A program made the position numbers and the translations under genes. The notes under the pieces are model-generated. The model ran no database searches. It was not told where the DNA came from and saw only the letters and a list, made by a program, of their open reading frames with translations. This document shows positions 16,698-26,305 of a stretch of 44,517 bases of DNA, piece after piece; positions within the stretch are counted from its first letter, which is position 1; each line of letters begins with the position of its first letter. This stretch comes from Periweissella beninensis (GTDB taxonomy: Bacteria > Bacillota > Bacilli > Lactobacillales > Lactobacillaceae), in contig NZ_JAFBDN010000012.1 in the NCBI RefSeq assembly GCF_016908275.1, forward strand, positions 1-44,517. The letters are read 5' to 3'.

Positions 16698-17325
16698 TAT
16701 TTTACAAAATCACCTATCTGAATTTATCTCAGGTTTTGGTATAACATTACTTTCAAGTGTCATCGCCTTGGTATTGTCTTTAGTTTTAGGCACAATCTTT
16801 GCAATTATGGAAGTTGTACCAAATAAAGGGGCCCGAGTAATTGCGCGTATCTATATTGAAATTTTTAGAAATATCCCATTATTAGTAATTACAATGTTTT
16901 TTTATGTTGTGGTAACAAAAATTTTTGCAATGAGTGGCTTAACCGCGGGAACAATTGGGTTGGCACTTTACACGTCGGCTTTTATTGCGGAAACTGTTCG
17001 GGCAGGTATTTTAGCTGTAGATTCAGGTCAAATGGAAGGTGCCCGGGCTAATGGGTTAACGTTTTGGCAAGCAATGCAATATATTGTATTGCCACAAGCC
17101 TTTAAAATTGTGATTCCACCATTAGGAAATCAATTTATTAATTTAGTTAAAAATTCATCAACTTTAGCGTTTGTAGCTGGATTTGATTTAATGTATCAGG
17201 GGAATGAGATTGCATCCACAACTTTTGATACCATTAACACGTACATTGTTGTTGGGATTTTTTATTTGATTATAACGCTACCACTTAGTTACTACATGCG
17301 TTATCTCGAAAAGAAATTAGCGTAG
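16690..17325 (+). CDS. glnM: Amino acid ABC transporter permease (first subunit)
   Basis: A 211-residue HisM/GlnP-type permease with about five membrane helices and the ATPase-docking EAA loop (QMEGARANGLTFWQAMQYIVLPQA, given here in part: EGARANGLTFWQ). It begins 8 nt inside glnH after GGAGGG, so the two are translationally coupled. It should pair with the next gene product to form the channel. The glnM/glnP naming of the two subunits is by convention only. Confidence 0.88.
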   Translation: MINILQNHLSEFISGFGITLLSSVIALVLSLVLGTIFAIMEVVPNKGARVIARIYIEIFRNIPLLVITMFFYVVVTKIFAMSGLTAGTIGLALYTSAFIAETVRAGILAVDSGQMEGARANGLTFWQAMQYIVLPQAFKIVIPPLGNQFINLVKNSSTLAFVAGFDLMYQGNEIASTTFDTINTYIVVGIFYLIITLPLSYYMRYLEKKLA

Positions 17326-17338
17326 GGGGGTAGGCACA

Positions 17339-17992
17339 ATGAAAAATTTTGTAGATGCATATTCGTGGATAAATATTACCTATCTCTTCAAGGGATTACT
17401 AATTACGCTTGAAGTTTCAATAATTTCATTGCTTTTAAGTTTTATTATTGGTTCTTTTTTGGGTGTGATTAGATATTCTAGAATAAAATGGGTATCAGGC
17501 ACGGTAGGATTTATAATCGATATTATTAGAAATTTACCATTATTATTAATTATCTTTTTTACTTATTTTGCTTTACCAAAATTACAAATTCATTTAAGTA
17601 TTATGCAAGCAGCGATTAGTGCATTAACGGTTTTTGAATCGGCGATGATTGCGGAAATTGTTCGATCGGGAATTAACTCAGTGCCAATTGGTCAAACAGA
17701 AGGTGCCCGGGCTAATGGGTTAACAAGTATTCAAACTATGTGGCATATTATCTTACCGCAAGCGTATAAAAAAATGATTCCACCATTGGTTAGTCAATTC
17801 ATTTCATTGATTAAAGATACTTCGTTGGCAACTATTATTGTGTTACCAGATTTAATGTATCATGCTCAAATTATTTACGGGCAAAATAATAATTATATTA
17901 TTCCGATGTTTCTAGCCATTTCGATTATGTACTTTGTTGTGAATTACGCGTTATCCTTAATTGCGCGTTGGTTAGATCGGAGACTAGTTTAA
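17339..17992 (+). CDS. glnP: Amino acid ABC transporter permease (second subunit)
   Basis: A 217-residue permease of the same family, with about five membrane segments and the EAA-type loop EGARANGLTSIQTMWHIILP. AGGGGGG lies about 8 nt upstream. It is the last gene of the operon and is followed by a hairpin terminator. Together with the previous subunit, the ATPase and the lipoprotein it makes a complete importer. Confidence 0.88.
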   Translation: MKNFVDAYSWINITYLFKGLLITLEVSIISLLLSFIIGSFLGVIRYSRIKWVSGTVGFIIDIIRNLPLLLIIFFTYFALPKLQIHLSIMQAAISALTVFESAMIAEIVRSGINSVPIGQTEGARANGLTSIQTMWHIILPQAYKKMIPPLVSQFISLIKDTSLATIIVLPDLMYHAQIIYGQNNNYIIPMFLAISIMYFVVNYALSLIARWLDRRLV

Positions 17993-18073
17993 CTAGATAT
18001 TACAGAAAATGGATTGCGATCAATAATCGTGATTATTTCTTATAATACTTTTTATTAGAAAATATTTAATTAT

Positions 18074-18135
18074 AAAGAAGCTAGAGCAAATGATTTAAGC
18101 AAATTATTTTGTGCTAGCTTCTTTAAGTTAAATTT
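18074..18135 (+). terminator. Terminator after the amino acid ABC operon
   Basis: AAAGAAGCTAG (18074-18084) pairs perfectly with CTAGCTTCTTT (18114-18124); a T-rich stretch including seven T follows after a few bases. The rest of the gap to 18307 is AT-rich, with two AAAAGCTTTT-like segments (about 18160 and 18221) and a possible -10 TATTAT near 18262 for the opp operon. Confidence 0.75.
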
Positions 18136-18307
18136 TTTTATTTATGTATATCGATACTAAAATGCTTTTAAATCAAAGATTTTAATAAAATAATGAGATT
18201 TAAAATACAAAAATTTAACTAAAAGCTTTTAAAATGAGAAAAATTTTAGTAAACTAGTGTTATTATATTTTAATACAATTTTAATTGAGAGCGAAGTGTA
18301 GAAATTT

Positions 18308-19297
18308 ATGAGTGAAAAAATTTTATTATCAATAAAAGATGTTTCAACTGCTTTCAAGATTAATGGTGAGTATTATACAGCTATTGATAAAGTAAGCCTT
18401 GATTTACATCAAGATGAAGTCTTAGCAATTGTTGGTGAATCTGGTTCTGGAAAATCAACGTTAGCAACTTCAATTATTGGATTGCATAATATGAATGCTA
18501 CCAAAATAAATGGTGAAATTGATTTTAATGGACGTGATATTTTGAAATTAAATGAGAGTGAATTTAATCAGTTGCGTGGAAATGATATGGGCATGATTTT
18601 TCAAGATCCATTAGCAGCATTGAATCCGTTAATGCGAATTGGTGATCAGATTAAAGAAACCCTTGATGTACATAGTGATATGACTGAAAATCAAAAAAAT
18701 GCACGGGTTCATGAATTGATTGATCAAGTAGGAATCCCTAATCCCGAACGAGTTGCTCGGCAATTTCCACATGAATTATCAGGAGGAATGCGACAAAGAA
18801 TTATTATTGCTATTGCAATCGCCAATAAACCAGAATTAATTATTGCTGATGAACCAACAACGGCTTTAGATGTAACAATTCAAGCGCAAATCTTAGACTT
18901 ATTAAAAGATATTCAACAAGAAAATCATGCTGGTATTATTTTAATTACCCATGATTTGGGTGTTGTTGCAGAAGTTGCTGATACAGTGGCCGTAATGTAT
19001 GCAGGTGAAATTGTAGAACAAGGGCCAGTTGATATCATTTTTAATGAACCTAAGCATCCTTACACACGGTCATTATTACGTGCAATGCCAACTTTAGATA
19101 CTGAAAATGATGATCTTTATGTGATCGAAGGATCAGTACCATCAATCAAAAAAATGGATCGAAATAGTGATTTATTTGCGCCACGAATTCCATGGGTCCC
19201 AGTAACTCCTGGCCATCCAGAAATTAAAGAAGTTGCACCAGGTCATTTAGTGCGTGGTGAAAATTGGAAATATTTTAAATTTAAAGATGAAGTTTAG
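18308..19297 (+). CDS. oppD: Oligopeptide ABC transporter ATPase OppD
   Basis: A 329-residue ABC ATPase of the dipeptide/oligopeptide class. It has Walker [10 protein letters not shown] (about 45), Q-loop [13 protein letters not shown], signature LSGGMRQR, Walker [13 protein letters not shown] and H-loop LITHDLG, then the Opp C-terminal region ([16 protein letters not shown]) typical of OppD/DppD. No cysteine cluster for an iron-sulfur site is evident. It opens the oppDFBCA-pepO cluster. The start has only a weak ribosome site (AGAGCGAAG). Confidence 0.94.
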   Translation: MSEKILLSIKDVSTAFKINGEYYTAIDKVSLDLHQDEVLAIVGESGSGKSTLATSIIGLHNMNATKINGEIDFNGRDILKLNESEFNQLRGNDMGMIFQDPLAALNPLMRIGDQIKETLDVHSDMTENQKNARVHELIDQVGIPNPERVARQFPHELSGGMRQRIIIAIAIANKPELIIADEPTTALDVTIQAQILDLLKDIQQENHAGIILITHDLGVVAEVADTVAVMYAGEIVEQGPVDIIFNEPKHPYTRSLLRAMPTLDTENDDLYVIEGSVPSIKKMDRNSDLFAPRIPWVPVTPGHPEIKEVAPGHLVRGENWKYFKFKDEV

Positions 19298-19320
19298 ATA
19301 GTGATAAGGAGATATTTGTA

Positions 19321-20274
19321 ATGAGTGTTTTAATAGAAATAAAAGATTTAAAAGTACACTATCCTATCCGTTCTGGCTTTTGGAATCGAGTTACTGATCA
19401 TGTATATGCAGCTGATGGGGTATCTTTTGAAATAGAAGCGGGAAAAACATATGGCTTAGTTGGTGAATCAGGTTCAGGCAAGTCAACTATTGGTAAGGCA
19501 ATTGTTGGTTTGGAAAAAGTGACAAGTGGCCAGATTTTATATAAGGGACAGGATGTATCAAAAGCGAGTGTCCGGCGTCATATGAAATATAACAAAGATG
19601 TTCAAATGATTTTCCAAGACTCATTATCATCGTTGAATCCGAAGAAAACAATTTATGAAATAATAGCAGAACCGATTCGAAATTTTGAAAATTTGGATAA
19701 ATCAGCGGAGAAACAACGTATTATTGAATTACTAGAAATTGTAGGGCTATCGTCAAATGCGATGTATCAATATCCACACCAATTTTCAGGTGGACAAAGA
19801 CAGCGGATTGGGATTGCGCGCGCAATTTCAACTAATCCGAAATTGATTATTGCTGATGAACCAGTATCAGCTTTGGATTTATCAATTCAAGCTCAAGTTT
19901 TAAATTTTATGAAAAAAATTCAAAGAGAATTAGGTATATCATTTTTATTCATTTCGCATGATTTAGGAGTTGTGCGACATATGACTGAAAATATTGCTAT
20001 TATGCATTTAGGCCGTTTTGTAGAATTAGGCACACGTGAAGATATTTATAATAATCCACAACACATTTATACTAAACGATTGTTATCGGCGATACCGCAA
20101 ATTGATATTGCTAACCGAGATGCTAATAAAGCTCAGCGCGCTGCAATTGAAGCACAATATCAAGCTGAACGTCAGAATTTTTATGATGCTGATGGTTTAG
20201 CATATCCGATGCACAAGATAACAGCTAGTCACTGGGTATCAACACCACCAACTGAGAAAGGAGCAACCAAGTAG
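19321..20274 (+). CDS. oppF: Oligopeptide ABC transporter ATPase OppF
   Basis: The 317-residue partner ATPase of OppD. It shows Walker [10 protein letters not shown] (about 48), Q-loop [16 protein letters not shown], signature FSGGQRQR, Walker [13 protein letters not shown] and H-loop FISHDLG, then the Opp C-terminal segment ([14 protein letters not shown]). AAGGAG lies about 9 nt upstream; 23 nt separate it from oppD. Confidence 0.94.
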   Translation: MSVLIEIKDLKVHYPIRSGFWNRVTDHVYAADGVSFEIEAGKTYGLVGESGSGKSTIGKAIVGLEKVTSGQILYKGQDVSKASVRRHMKYNKDVQMIFQDSLSSLNPKKTIYEIIAEPIRNFENLDKSAEKQRIIELLEIVGLSSNAMYQYPHQFSGGQRQRIGIARAISTNPKLIIADEPVSALDLSIQAQVLNFMKKIQRELGISFLFISHDLGVVRHMTENIAIMHLGRFVELGTREDIYNNPQHIYTKRLLSAIPQIDIANRDANKAQRAAIEAQYQAERQNFYDADGLAYPMHKITASHWVSTPPTEKGATK

Positions 20275-20276
20275 CT

Positions 20277-21236
20277 ATGTGGAAAACTATTTTACGACGG
20301 GTCTTAATTATGATTCCGCAAATTATTATTTTATCGATATTAGTATTTATGTTGGCTAAAGCGATGCCTGGGGATCCTTTTACTGGATCAATAGGACCTA
20401 ATACAGATCCTAAGCAAATTGTTGCGTTAAAACGAGCAGCTGGGTTGTATGATCCGTGGTATCAACAATATTGGCATTGGATTGTTAATTTATTTCATGG
20501 TAATTTAGGTGAAAGTTATACCTTAAAACAACCTGTGACAGCGGTTTTAGGCAATAGAATTAGTAACACAATATGGTTATCATTATTAACTTTAATTATT
20601 TCATATGCTGTTGCAATTCCATTAGGGATGACCGCTGGTCGATACGAAGGATCACGCCGTGATCGTGGAATTGTGATTTTTAACTTTATTACTTTTGGAG
20701 TTCCTACCTTTGTTGTTTTCTTATTAGGATTATTCTTATTTGGATATCAATTAGGTTGGTTCCCAACGACTGGGACAATCAGTGCAGATGCTAGTGGCTT
20801 TATTGGTGAAGCTCTTTCACGCCTTAATCATATGATTCTACCAGCAATTTTAGCTGGAATTCTGGGAACAACTTCAACTATTCAGTATTTACGGTCCGAG
20901 ATTATAGATTCAAAATCACAAGATTATGTGCGCACAGCACGTGCTAAAGGGGTACCAACAAATAAGGTTTATTCACGTCATATTTTTAGAAATTCTTTAT
21001 TACCAATTGCTGCTTTTGCAGGATTCCAAATAACCGGTTTAATTGGTGGTTCAATTATTGTTGAAACAGTTTTTTCATATCCAGGAATGGGTCAATTATT
21101 TGTTTCTTCAATCACATCCCGTGATTATTCAGTCGTGACGGCAATTGTGCTATTTACTGGAATTTTAGCATTACTAGGATCATTACTTTCCGATATTATC
21201 ATGAGTATTGTTGATCCACGAATTAGAATTGAGTAA
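20277..21236 (+). CDS. oppB: Oligopeptide ABC transporter permease OppB
   Basis: The 319-residue OppB/DppB permease starts with the conserved N-terminal membrane segment MWKTILRRVLIMIPQIIILS, followed by AKAMPGDPF, and has about six helices. The EAA loop (YVRTARAKGVPTNKVYSRHIFRN, seen in part) docks to the ATPases. AAGGAG lies 12 nt upstream and only 2 nt separate it from oppF. Confidence 0.94.
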   Translation: MWKTILRRVLIMIPQIIILSILVFMLAKAMPGDPFTGSIGPNTDPKQIVALKRAAGLYDPWYQQYWHWIVNLFHGNLGESYTLKQPVTAVLGNRISNTIWLSLLTLIISYAVAIPLGMTAGRYEGSRRDRGIVIFNFITFGVPTFVVFLLGLFLFGYQLGWFPTTGTISADASGFIGEALSRLNHMILPAILAGILGTTSTIQYLRSEIIDSKSQDYVRTARAKGVPTNKVYSRHIFRNSLLPIAAFAGFQITGLIGGSIIVETVFSYPGMGQLFVSSITSRDYSVVTAIVLFTGILALLGSLLSDIIMSIVDPRIRIE

Positions 21237-21251
21237 GGAGGGCTGACAGTA

Positions 21252-22199
21252 ATGGCTGAAAAACCAGAAGTAAATGAAGCAATGGCTGGTGTACCAAAAA
21301 CACCACAAGAAATAAATGAACAAGATGTTGTTGTCAGTGCGCCTTCAACATTAAAGACAGTTATTCGTGAGTTTAAACAAGATAAAGTTGCGACAGTTGC
21401 CCTGATATTACTAATAGTTTTATTTGTGGTTGTAGCAGTCTGGTCTTTCTTTATTCCTAATAGTAAAGTGACTGATGTTAATATCATGGATCAATATTTG
21501 CAAATGGGAACTAGTGGACATATTTTAGGAACTGACGAACAAGGCCGTGATTTATTATTAATGTTGATTGCATCGGCTAAGAATTCGCTATTTATTGCCT
21601 TAATGATTACAATTATTGGTCAAGTTTTTGGCATAATTTTTGGGATGATTACCGGTTATTTTGGTGGAATTGTCGATACGATTATTATGCGAATCATTGA
21701 TTTTTGGACAGTTTTACCATTTATGATGATTATTATTGTCTTAGTTTCAATTGTTTCTAAGTACAATATTTGGACGTTAATCGGAATTATTGGCCTTTTT
21801 TCATGGCAAGGAACCACCCGTTTAATTAGATCAAAAGTACTTTCTGAATCAGATCGTGACTATGTACGTGCTTCAAAAACATCAGGATCAAGCAATGTAA
21901 TGATTATGTTTAGAGAGGTTTTACCAAATTTATCATCAATTATTATTGTTGATTCAACCTTAACATTTGCTGGGAACATTGGGATTGAAACAACGCTATC
22001 ATTCTTAGGCTTTGGTCTACCAAATGGGACCCCTTCATTAGGGACAATGATTTCAGCGGCAACCGATCCAACGGTTTTAGTTTCAAAAGCTTATGTGTGG
22101 GTGCCAGCTGCGGTCTTCATTATCGTTATTACCGTAGGTATTTCGTTTGTTGGTCAAGTATTACGTCGGGCATTTGACGCTCGTCAACGGCTAGGATAA
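21252..22199 (+). CDS. oppC: Oligopeptide ABC transporter permease OppC
   Basis: The 315-residue second channel subunit, with a polar N-terminal extension of about 45 residues before the first helix, then the OppC pattern ILGTDEQGRDLLLMLI and the EAA loop DYVRASKTSGSSNVMIMFREV. About six membrane segments. AAGGAGG lies about 9 nt upstream, and 15 nt separate it from oppB. Confidence 0.94.
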   Translation: MAEKPEVNEAMAGVPKTPQEINEQDVVVSAPSTLKTVIREFKQDKVATVALILLIVLFVVVAVWSFFIPNSKVTDVNIMDQYLQMGTSGHILGTDEQGRDLLLMLIASAKNSLFIALMITIIGQVFGIIFGMITGYFGGIVDTIIMRIIDFWTVLPFMMIIIVLVSIVSKYNIWTLIGIIGLFSWQGTTRLIRSKVLSESDRDYVRASKTSGSSNVMIMFREVLPNLSSIIIVDSTLTFAGNIGIETTLSFLGFGLPNGTPSLGTMISAATDPTVLVSKAYVWVPAAVFIIVITVGISFVGQVLRRAFDARQRLG

Positions 22200-22242
22200 A
22201 ACAATACGATTAAATTAAGATTAAAAAATAATTAAAAAACAA

Positions 22243-22311
22243 TTGCAAAAGCTAATTGCTTCTGCTAAGATAACAAACATAGATGTTTTACTTTACTAAT
22301 GTATCTTAGCA
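22243..22311 (+). promoter_or_regulatory. Possible oppA promoter and 5' stem-loop
   Basis: TTGCAA (22243-22248), a 17-bp spacer and TAAGAT (22266-22271) form a weak promoter. Overlapping it, TGCTAAGATA (22263-22272) pairs perfectly with TATCTTAGCA (22302-22311), with AACAT/ATGTT nested inside. There is no T run, so it is not a terminator. It may stabilise or process the oppA part of the transcript, raising the binding protein above the channel subunits. Confidence 0.4.
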
Positions 22312-22354
22312 TTTGATAAATATTATTTTAAAAGAAAGTAAGGAGATTACTGGG

Positions 22355-24154
22355 ATGAAAAAATCTACAAAGTATGTTATGGGATTTGTTACAACTGCCG
22401 CTTTGTTTTCAGCCGTGCTTGCAGGTTGTGGTAACAAAAGTGCCACAAAGACAACTGATGCTACAGTTGGTAATTTGAAAGTATCATATACTAATAATGC
22501 GAAAACTGTTAAAAATGGTACATTAAATGTTGCGATGGTACAAGATACACCGTTTCAAGGTATCTTTGCATCTGAACTTTCAAATGATGCGGCTGATAGT
22601 TACTTAGCAGAACCTGGAACTGCCGTAGGGGGCTCTATTTTTAAAACAAATTCACAATTTAAAATTGTGAACGGCGGAGCTGCAGATATTAAACTTGATA
22701 AAAATGCTAAAACAGCGACAATCACTTTACATAAAAATCTTAAATGGTCTGATGGTAAAGCCGTTACAGCTAAAGATCTAGAATTTGCTTATGAAATTGT
22801 TGCCAACCCAGCCTATGGGTCACAACGTTACACAGATTCTTTAGCTAATATTGAAGGTTTAGCAGAATTCCATAATGGTAAAGCTAAGTCAATTTCTGGA
22901 ATTAGTTATCCTAAGGGTCAAAATGGTAATCAACTTAAAATCCAATTCAAGAAAATGACACCAGGTATGTGGCAATCTGGTTCTGGTTACTATCTTGAAT
23001 CAGTAGAACCATACCACTACTTGAAAGATGTTAAACCAAGTAAACTTGTATCATCTAAGCAAGTTCGACAACAACCATTGTCATATGGTCCATACAAAGT
23101 TTCTAAAGTGGTATCAGGACAGTCTGTAACATATGTACAAAATCCTTACTACTATGGCTCAAAACCTAAACTTAAACAAATTACAATGAGTGTAGTTTCG
23201 ACTTCATCAATTGCAGCAGCACTTAAGGCTAAGAAATATGATATTGCCTACGAGGCACCTTCAACAGCTTATCCTTCAGTCAAGGCATTAAAGGATTATG
23301 TCCAAACTGGGCAAAAATCATTGACGTTTAGTTATATCGCCTTTAATTTGGGTCACTACGACACGAAGAAATCTATTAATGTGATGGATCGAAAGACACC
23401 ACTACAAAATAAGAGTCTTCGCCAAGCAATGGGATATGCAATGAACGTTGATGCGGTTAATAAGAAATTTAATAATGGTTTAGCAACACGCGCTAATTCA
23501 ACAATTGTACCAGTCTTTGATAAGTACAATGATAAGAGTGTGAAAGGCTACCCATTGAACATTAAAAAGGCTAATAGTCTATTGAATAAGGCAGGCTTTA
23601 AATGGGATTCTAAGCACCAATATCGCTTAAATACTAATGGTAAAGCATTTAAGTTAGTATACCTAGCTCGTTCAGGTTCAGCTAATTCCGAAGCAGTGGC
23701 ACAAAACTACATCCAACAATGGAAAAAAATTGGGGTTCACGTGACACTTTATCATGATCGCTTAACTGACTTTAACACTTGGGGTCAAATTATGACTAAT
23801 GGTAATAACCAAAACTGGGACTTCACTGGTGGGAACTGGTCAGTAGCTTCTGATCCATCACAAATGGATTTATATTCAAAGGGAGCTCCATATAACTTTG
23901 GGCACTTTACCACAGCTAAATTAACTAAGTTGTTGAACGATATTGATTCAACTAAGGCAATTGATTCTAAAGTTCGGCAACAGGCTTTCTATAAGTATCA
24001 ACAATATATGCAAGATCAAGCAGCAGTTATTCCAACATCATTCTCACTTGACTGGTACCCAGTTAATAAGCGAGTAGTTGGGTGGACAAATGATCATGCG
24101 AATGATCAAAGCCGTTGGGCTAATTTAGCTGTCTCAGCTTCAAGTACTAAGTAA
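22355..24154 (+). CDS. oppA: Oligopeptide-binding lipoprotein OppA
   Basis: The 599-residue extracellular binding protein catches peptides for OppBCDF. Its signal peptide ends in the lipobox LAGC (Cys at about 24), followed by a Lys/Thr-rich linker and the SBP_bac_5 fold (LKWSDGKAVTAKDLEFAYEI; later LRQAMGYAMNVDAVN). The ATG at 22355 is chosen because AAGGAG is 9 nt upstream and MKKSTK begins a clear lipoprotein signal; the ORF could be extended to 22313 but that would put 14 residues before the signal. Size fits the large Gram-positive OppA class. Confidence 0.95.
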   Translation: MKKSTKYVMGFVTTAALFSAVLAGCGNKSATKTTDATVGNLKVSYTNNAKTVKNGTLNVAMVQDTPFQGIFASELSNDAADSYLAEPGTAVGGSIFKTNSQFKIVNGGAADIKLDKNAKTATITLHKNLKWSDGKAVTAKDLEFAYEIVANPAYGSQRYTDSLANIEGLAEFHNGKAKSISGISYPKGQNGNQLKIQFKKMTPGMWQSGSGYYLESVEPYHYLKDVKPSKLVSSKQVRQQPLSYGPYKVSKVVSGQSVTYVQNPYYYGSKPKLKQITMSVVSTSSIAAALKAKKYDIAYEAPSTAYPSVKALKDYVQTGQKSLTFSYIAFNLGHYDTKKSINVMDRKTPLQNKSLRQAMGYAMNVDAVNKKFNNGLATRANSTIVPVFDKYNDKSVKGYPLNIKKANSLLNKAGFKWDSKHQYRLNTNGKAFKLVYLARSGSANSEAVAQNYIQQWKKIGVHVTLYHDRLTDFNTWGQIMTNGNNQNWDFTGGNWSVASDPSQMDLYSKGAPYNFGHFTTAKLTKLLNDIDSTKAIDSKVRQQAFYKYQQYMQDQAAVIPTSFSLDWYPVNKRVVGWTNDHANDQSRWANLAVSASSTK

Positions 24155-24187
24155 ATTTTAACAAGTTAATAGGTTATTAAATAGTTA

Positions 24188-24238
24188 AAATAAAGCGGCC
24201 GTAACCAATTATAATTTGGGCATGGTCGCTTTATTTAT
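24188..24238 (+). terminator. Hairpin between oppA and pepO
   Basis: AAATAAAGCGGCC (24188-24200) pairs with GGTCGCTTTATTT (24224-24236) through 13 bp with one G-U pair. The 3' side is only partly T-rich, so it may terminate partially and lower pepO expression relative to oppA. Confidence 0.7.
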
Positions 24239-24259
24239 ATAGTAAAGTGAGGGAAAATA

Positions 24260-26140
24260 ATGGTCCGATTACAAGATGATTTTTACACAGCAGTTAATGA
24301 AGAATGGTTAAAAAGTATTAAGATACCAACCGATCGGCCACGGATTGGTTCATTTGATGAAATAGCGATTAAGATAGAACAGCAAGAATTACATGATTTT
24401 AAGGGAATGCTTATTAGTCAACCGGAAGGAATGTTAGGCGAATTTATCAAATATTATCGAATGGCTTCTGATTGGGAAAACAGAGCTCAATTAGAGGCGC
24501 AACCGCTAGTACCAGTCTTAAAAAAGATTGAAGAATTAAACAGCTTAAAAGATTTACAAGCAAAGCTAGTCGAGTTTGAATATCTTGGCATTGATAATCT
24601 ATTACCACTATATGTGGAACAAGACATGAAGAATACCAGTCAAAATATCTTGAATTTTGGCTCATTTTCGCTAATTTTACCGGATACAACGTATTATACA
24701 AAAGACAATAGTGACGCTCAAAAACTAATTACTGCGTTCAAAGATAGTACAGTTAAGTTATTGACAATGGTTGGCTATCGGCAACTAGAAGCTGAGCAAA
24801 TCGTTGCTGCAGTAATCACTTTAGATAAGCAAGTTGCACAATTTGTTCTTTCAAATGAAGAAAAAAGCGATTATTGGAAACTATATAATCCAATGGAGTT
24901 TAGCAAATTTAGCGAACAAATTAAGTTCCTTGATATTAATGCCTATTTAAAAGAATTAGCAGTAGCACCAACAATTGTTAATGTTAGCGACTTAAAATTT
25001 TGGCAAAATTACAATGAAATTGTTAATGAAGATAATTTTGCAGCATTAAAGGCAACCTTGATTGTGGAAACTGTTCAAAATTTTGCAAAATATTTGAGTA
25101 ATGAAATTAGAATTCAGGCCAGTGAATATAGTCGTATTTTAAGTGGGACTAAAGAAGCTCAAGTAACAGATAAAGCAGCGCTTAATTTGGCCAAAAGTCC
25201 TTTTTCACCGGTGGTTGGGGATTATTATGGGCGCAAATATTTTGGTCAAGCTGCTAAAGATGATGTATTGAAAATGGTAAAAAAAATGATTACCGTTTAT
25301 GAAAACCGTTTAAGTAATAATACGTGGTTGAGTAATGATACTAAAGCGAAAGCTAAATTAAAGCTTAGCAAAATTGGTTTAAATGTCGGTTTTCCAGACA
25401 AAATTCCTGATCGATATCAGCAAAAAATTGTTAATGAAAAAAAATCAATTCTTGAGAATGCATTAAAGTTTATTAAAATTGAAGTTAAACATCATTGGAA
25501 TCAACTTGGAAAGACACCAGATAAAACCGAATGGGAAATGCCCGCGGATTTAGTTAATGCTTACTACCATCCATTTCATAATATAATCGTGTTTCCAGCG
25601 GCTATACTACAAGCTCCTTTTTATAATTTAAAGCAGGCGACATCGGCTAACTATGGTGGGATTGGTGCAGTAATTGCTCATGAAATTTCTCATGCATTTG
25701 ATACTAATGGAGCACGCTTTGATGAAAATGGTAATTTGAATTCGTGGTGGTCTTCAGCTGATTTTAAAGCATTTGAGCAACGGTCAGCAGCGATGGTGCA
25801 AGAGTTTGATGGCTTAACTAGCGGTGGGGCAAAGATTAATGGGCATCTAGTTGTTTCTGAAAATGTCGCTGATTTAGGCGGGCTAAGTGCGGCTCTGGAA
25901 GCTGCCAAAACAGAAGCTGATGTTGATTTAAAAGTGTTCTTTAATAATTGGGCCACGATTTGGCGAAATAAAGCATCAGTTGATTTTTTGAAATTAATGG
26001 CAAGTATTGACGTACACGCACCAGCACAATTAAGAGCCAATGTACAAGTGACTAATTTTGCTGAATTTTTTGAAGTTTTTGGAATTACGGAAAATGATAA
26101 AATGTGGCGAAAACCAACCGATCGAGTGCAAATTTGGTAA
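24260..26140 (+). CDS. pepO: Neutral endopeptidase PepO (M13 family)
   Basis: The 626-residue zinc metallopeptidase of the neprilysin (M13) family cuts imported oligopeptides internally. The zinc site HEISHAFD (His474, Glu475, His478) and ENVADLGG with the third ligand (about 534) are intact, and the substrate-binding NAYYHPFHN is present (434-442). No signal peptide, so it acts in the cytoplasm. GTGAGGG lies upstream of the ATG. The oppDFBCA-pepO order matches that described for Lactococcus lactis, linking uptake and first cleavage. Confidence 0.95.
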   Translation: MVRLQDDFYTAVNEEWLKSIKIPTDRPRIGSFDEIAIKIEQQELHDFKGMLISQPEGMLGEFIKYYRMASDWENRAQLEAQPLVPVLKKIEELNSLKDLQAKLVEFEYLGIDNLLPLYVEQDMKNTSQNILNFGSFSLILPDTTYYTKDNSDAQKLITAFKDSTVKLLTMVGYRQLEAEQIVAAVITLDKQVAQFVLSNEEKSDYWKLYNPMEFSKFSEQIKFLDINAYLKELAVAPTIVNVSDLKFWQNYNEIVNEDNFAALKATLIVETVQNFAKYLSNEIRIQASEYSRILSGTKEAQVTDKAALNLAKSPFSPVVGDYYGRKYFGQAAKDDVLKMVKKMITVYENRLSNNTWLSNDTKAKAKLKLSKIGLNVGFPDKIPDRYQQKIVNEKKSILENALKFIKIEVKHHWNQLGKTPDKTEWEMPADLVNAYYHPFHNIIVFPAAILQAPFYNLKQATSANYGGIGAVIAHEISHAFDTNGARFDENGNLNSWWSSADFKAFEQRSAAMVQEFDGLTSGGAKINGHLVVSENVADLGGLSAALEAAKTEADVDLKVFFNNWATIWRNKASVDFLKLMASIDVHAPAQLRANVQVTNFAEFFEVFGITENDKMWRKPTDRVQIW

Positions 26141-26148
26141 ATAAAAAT

Positions 26149-26191
26149 AAGTCATTTATGAGTTTTGATATAACTTATAAGTGGCTTTTTT
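26149..26191 (+). terminator. Intrinsic terminator after pepO
   Basis: AAGTCATTTATGAGTT (26149-26164) pairs with AACTTATAAGTGGCTT (26172-26187) through 16 positions including wobbles, followed by TTTT. Confidence 0.85.
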
Positions 26192-26305
26192 GTAATTAAA
26201 TTAATTAAAAATTAATACAAAGTAAGGTAAATGTTGTATACTAGTTAGATTGGAATAAATAATGTTTTTATTTTATTTGAAAATTAAATGGAAGTGGAGG
26301 CTGAC

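Noticed and set aside
17997-18011. CodY-box-like sequence ATATTACAGAAAATG
   Set aside because: Four of 15 positions differ from AATTTTCWGAAAATT and it lies at the end of the previous operon, about 300 bp before oppD.
26192-26305. T-box or leader peptide upstream of the second permease
   Set aside because: The gap is about 110 bp with no terminator, no AGGGUGGNACCGCG-like box and no short ORF of interest.
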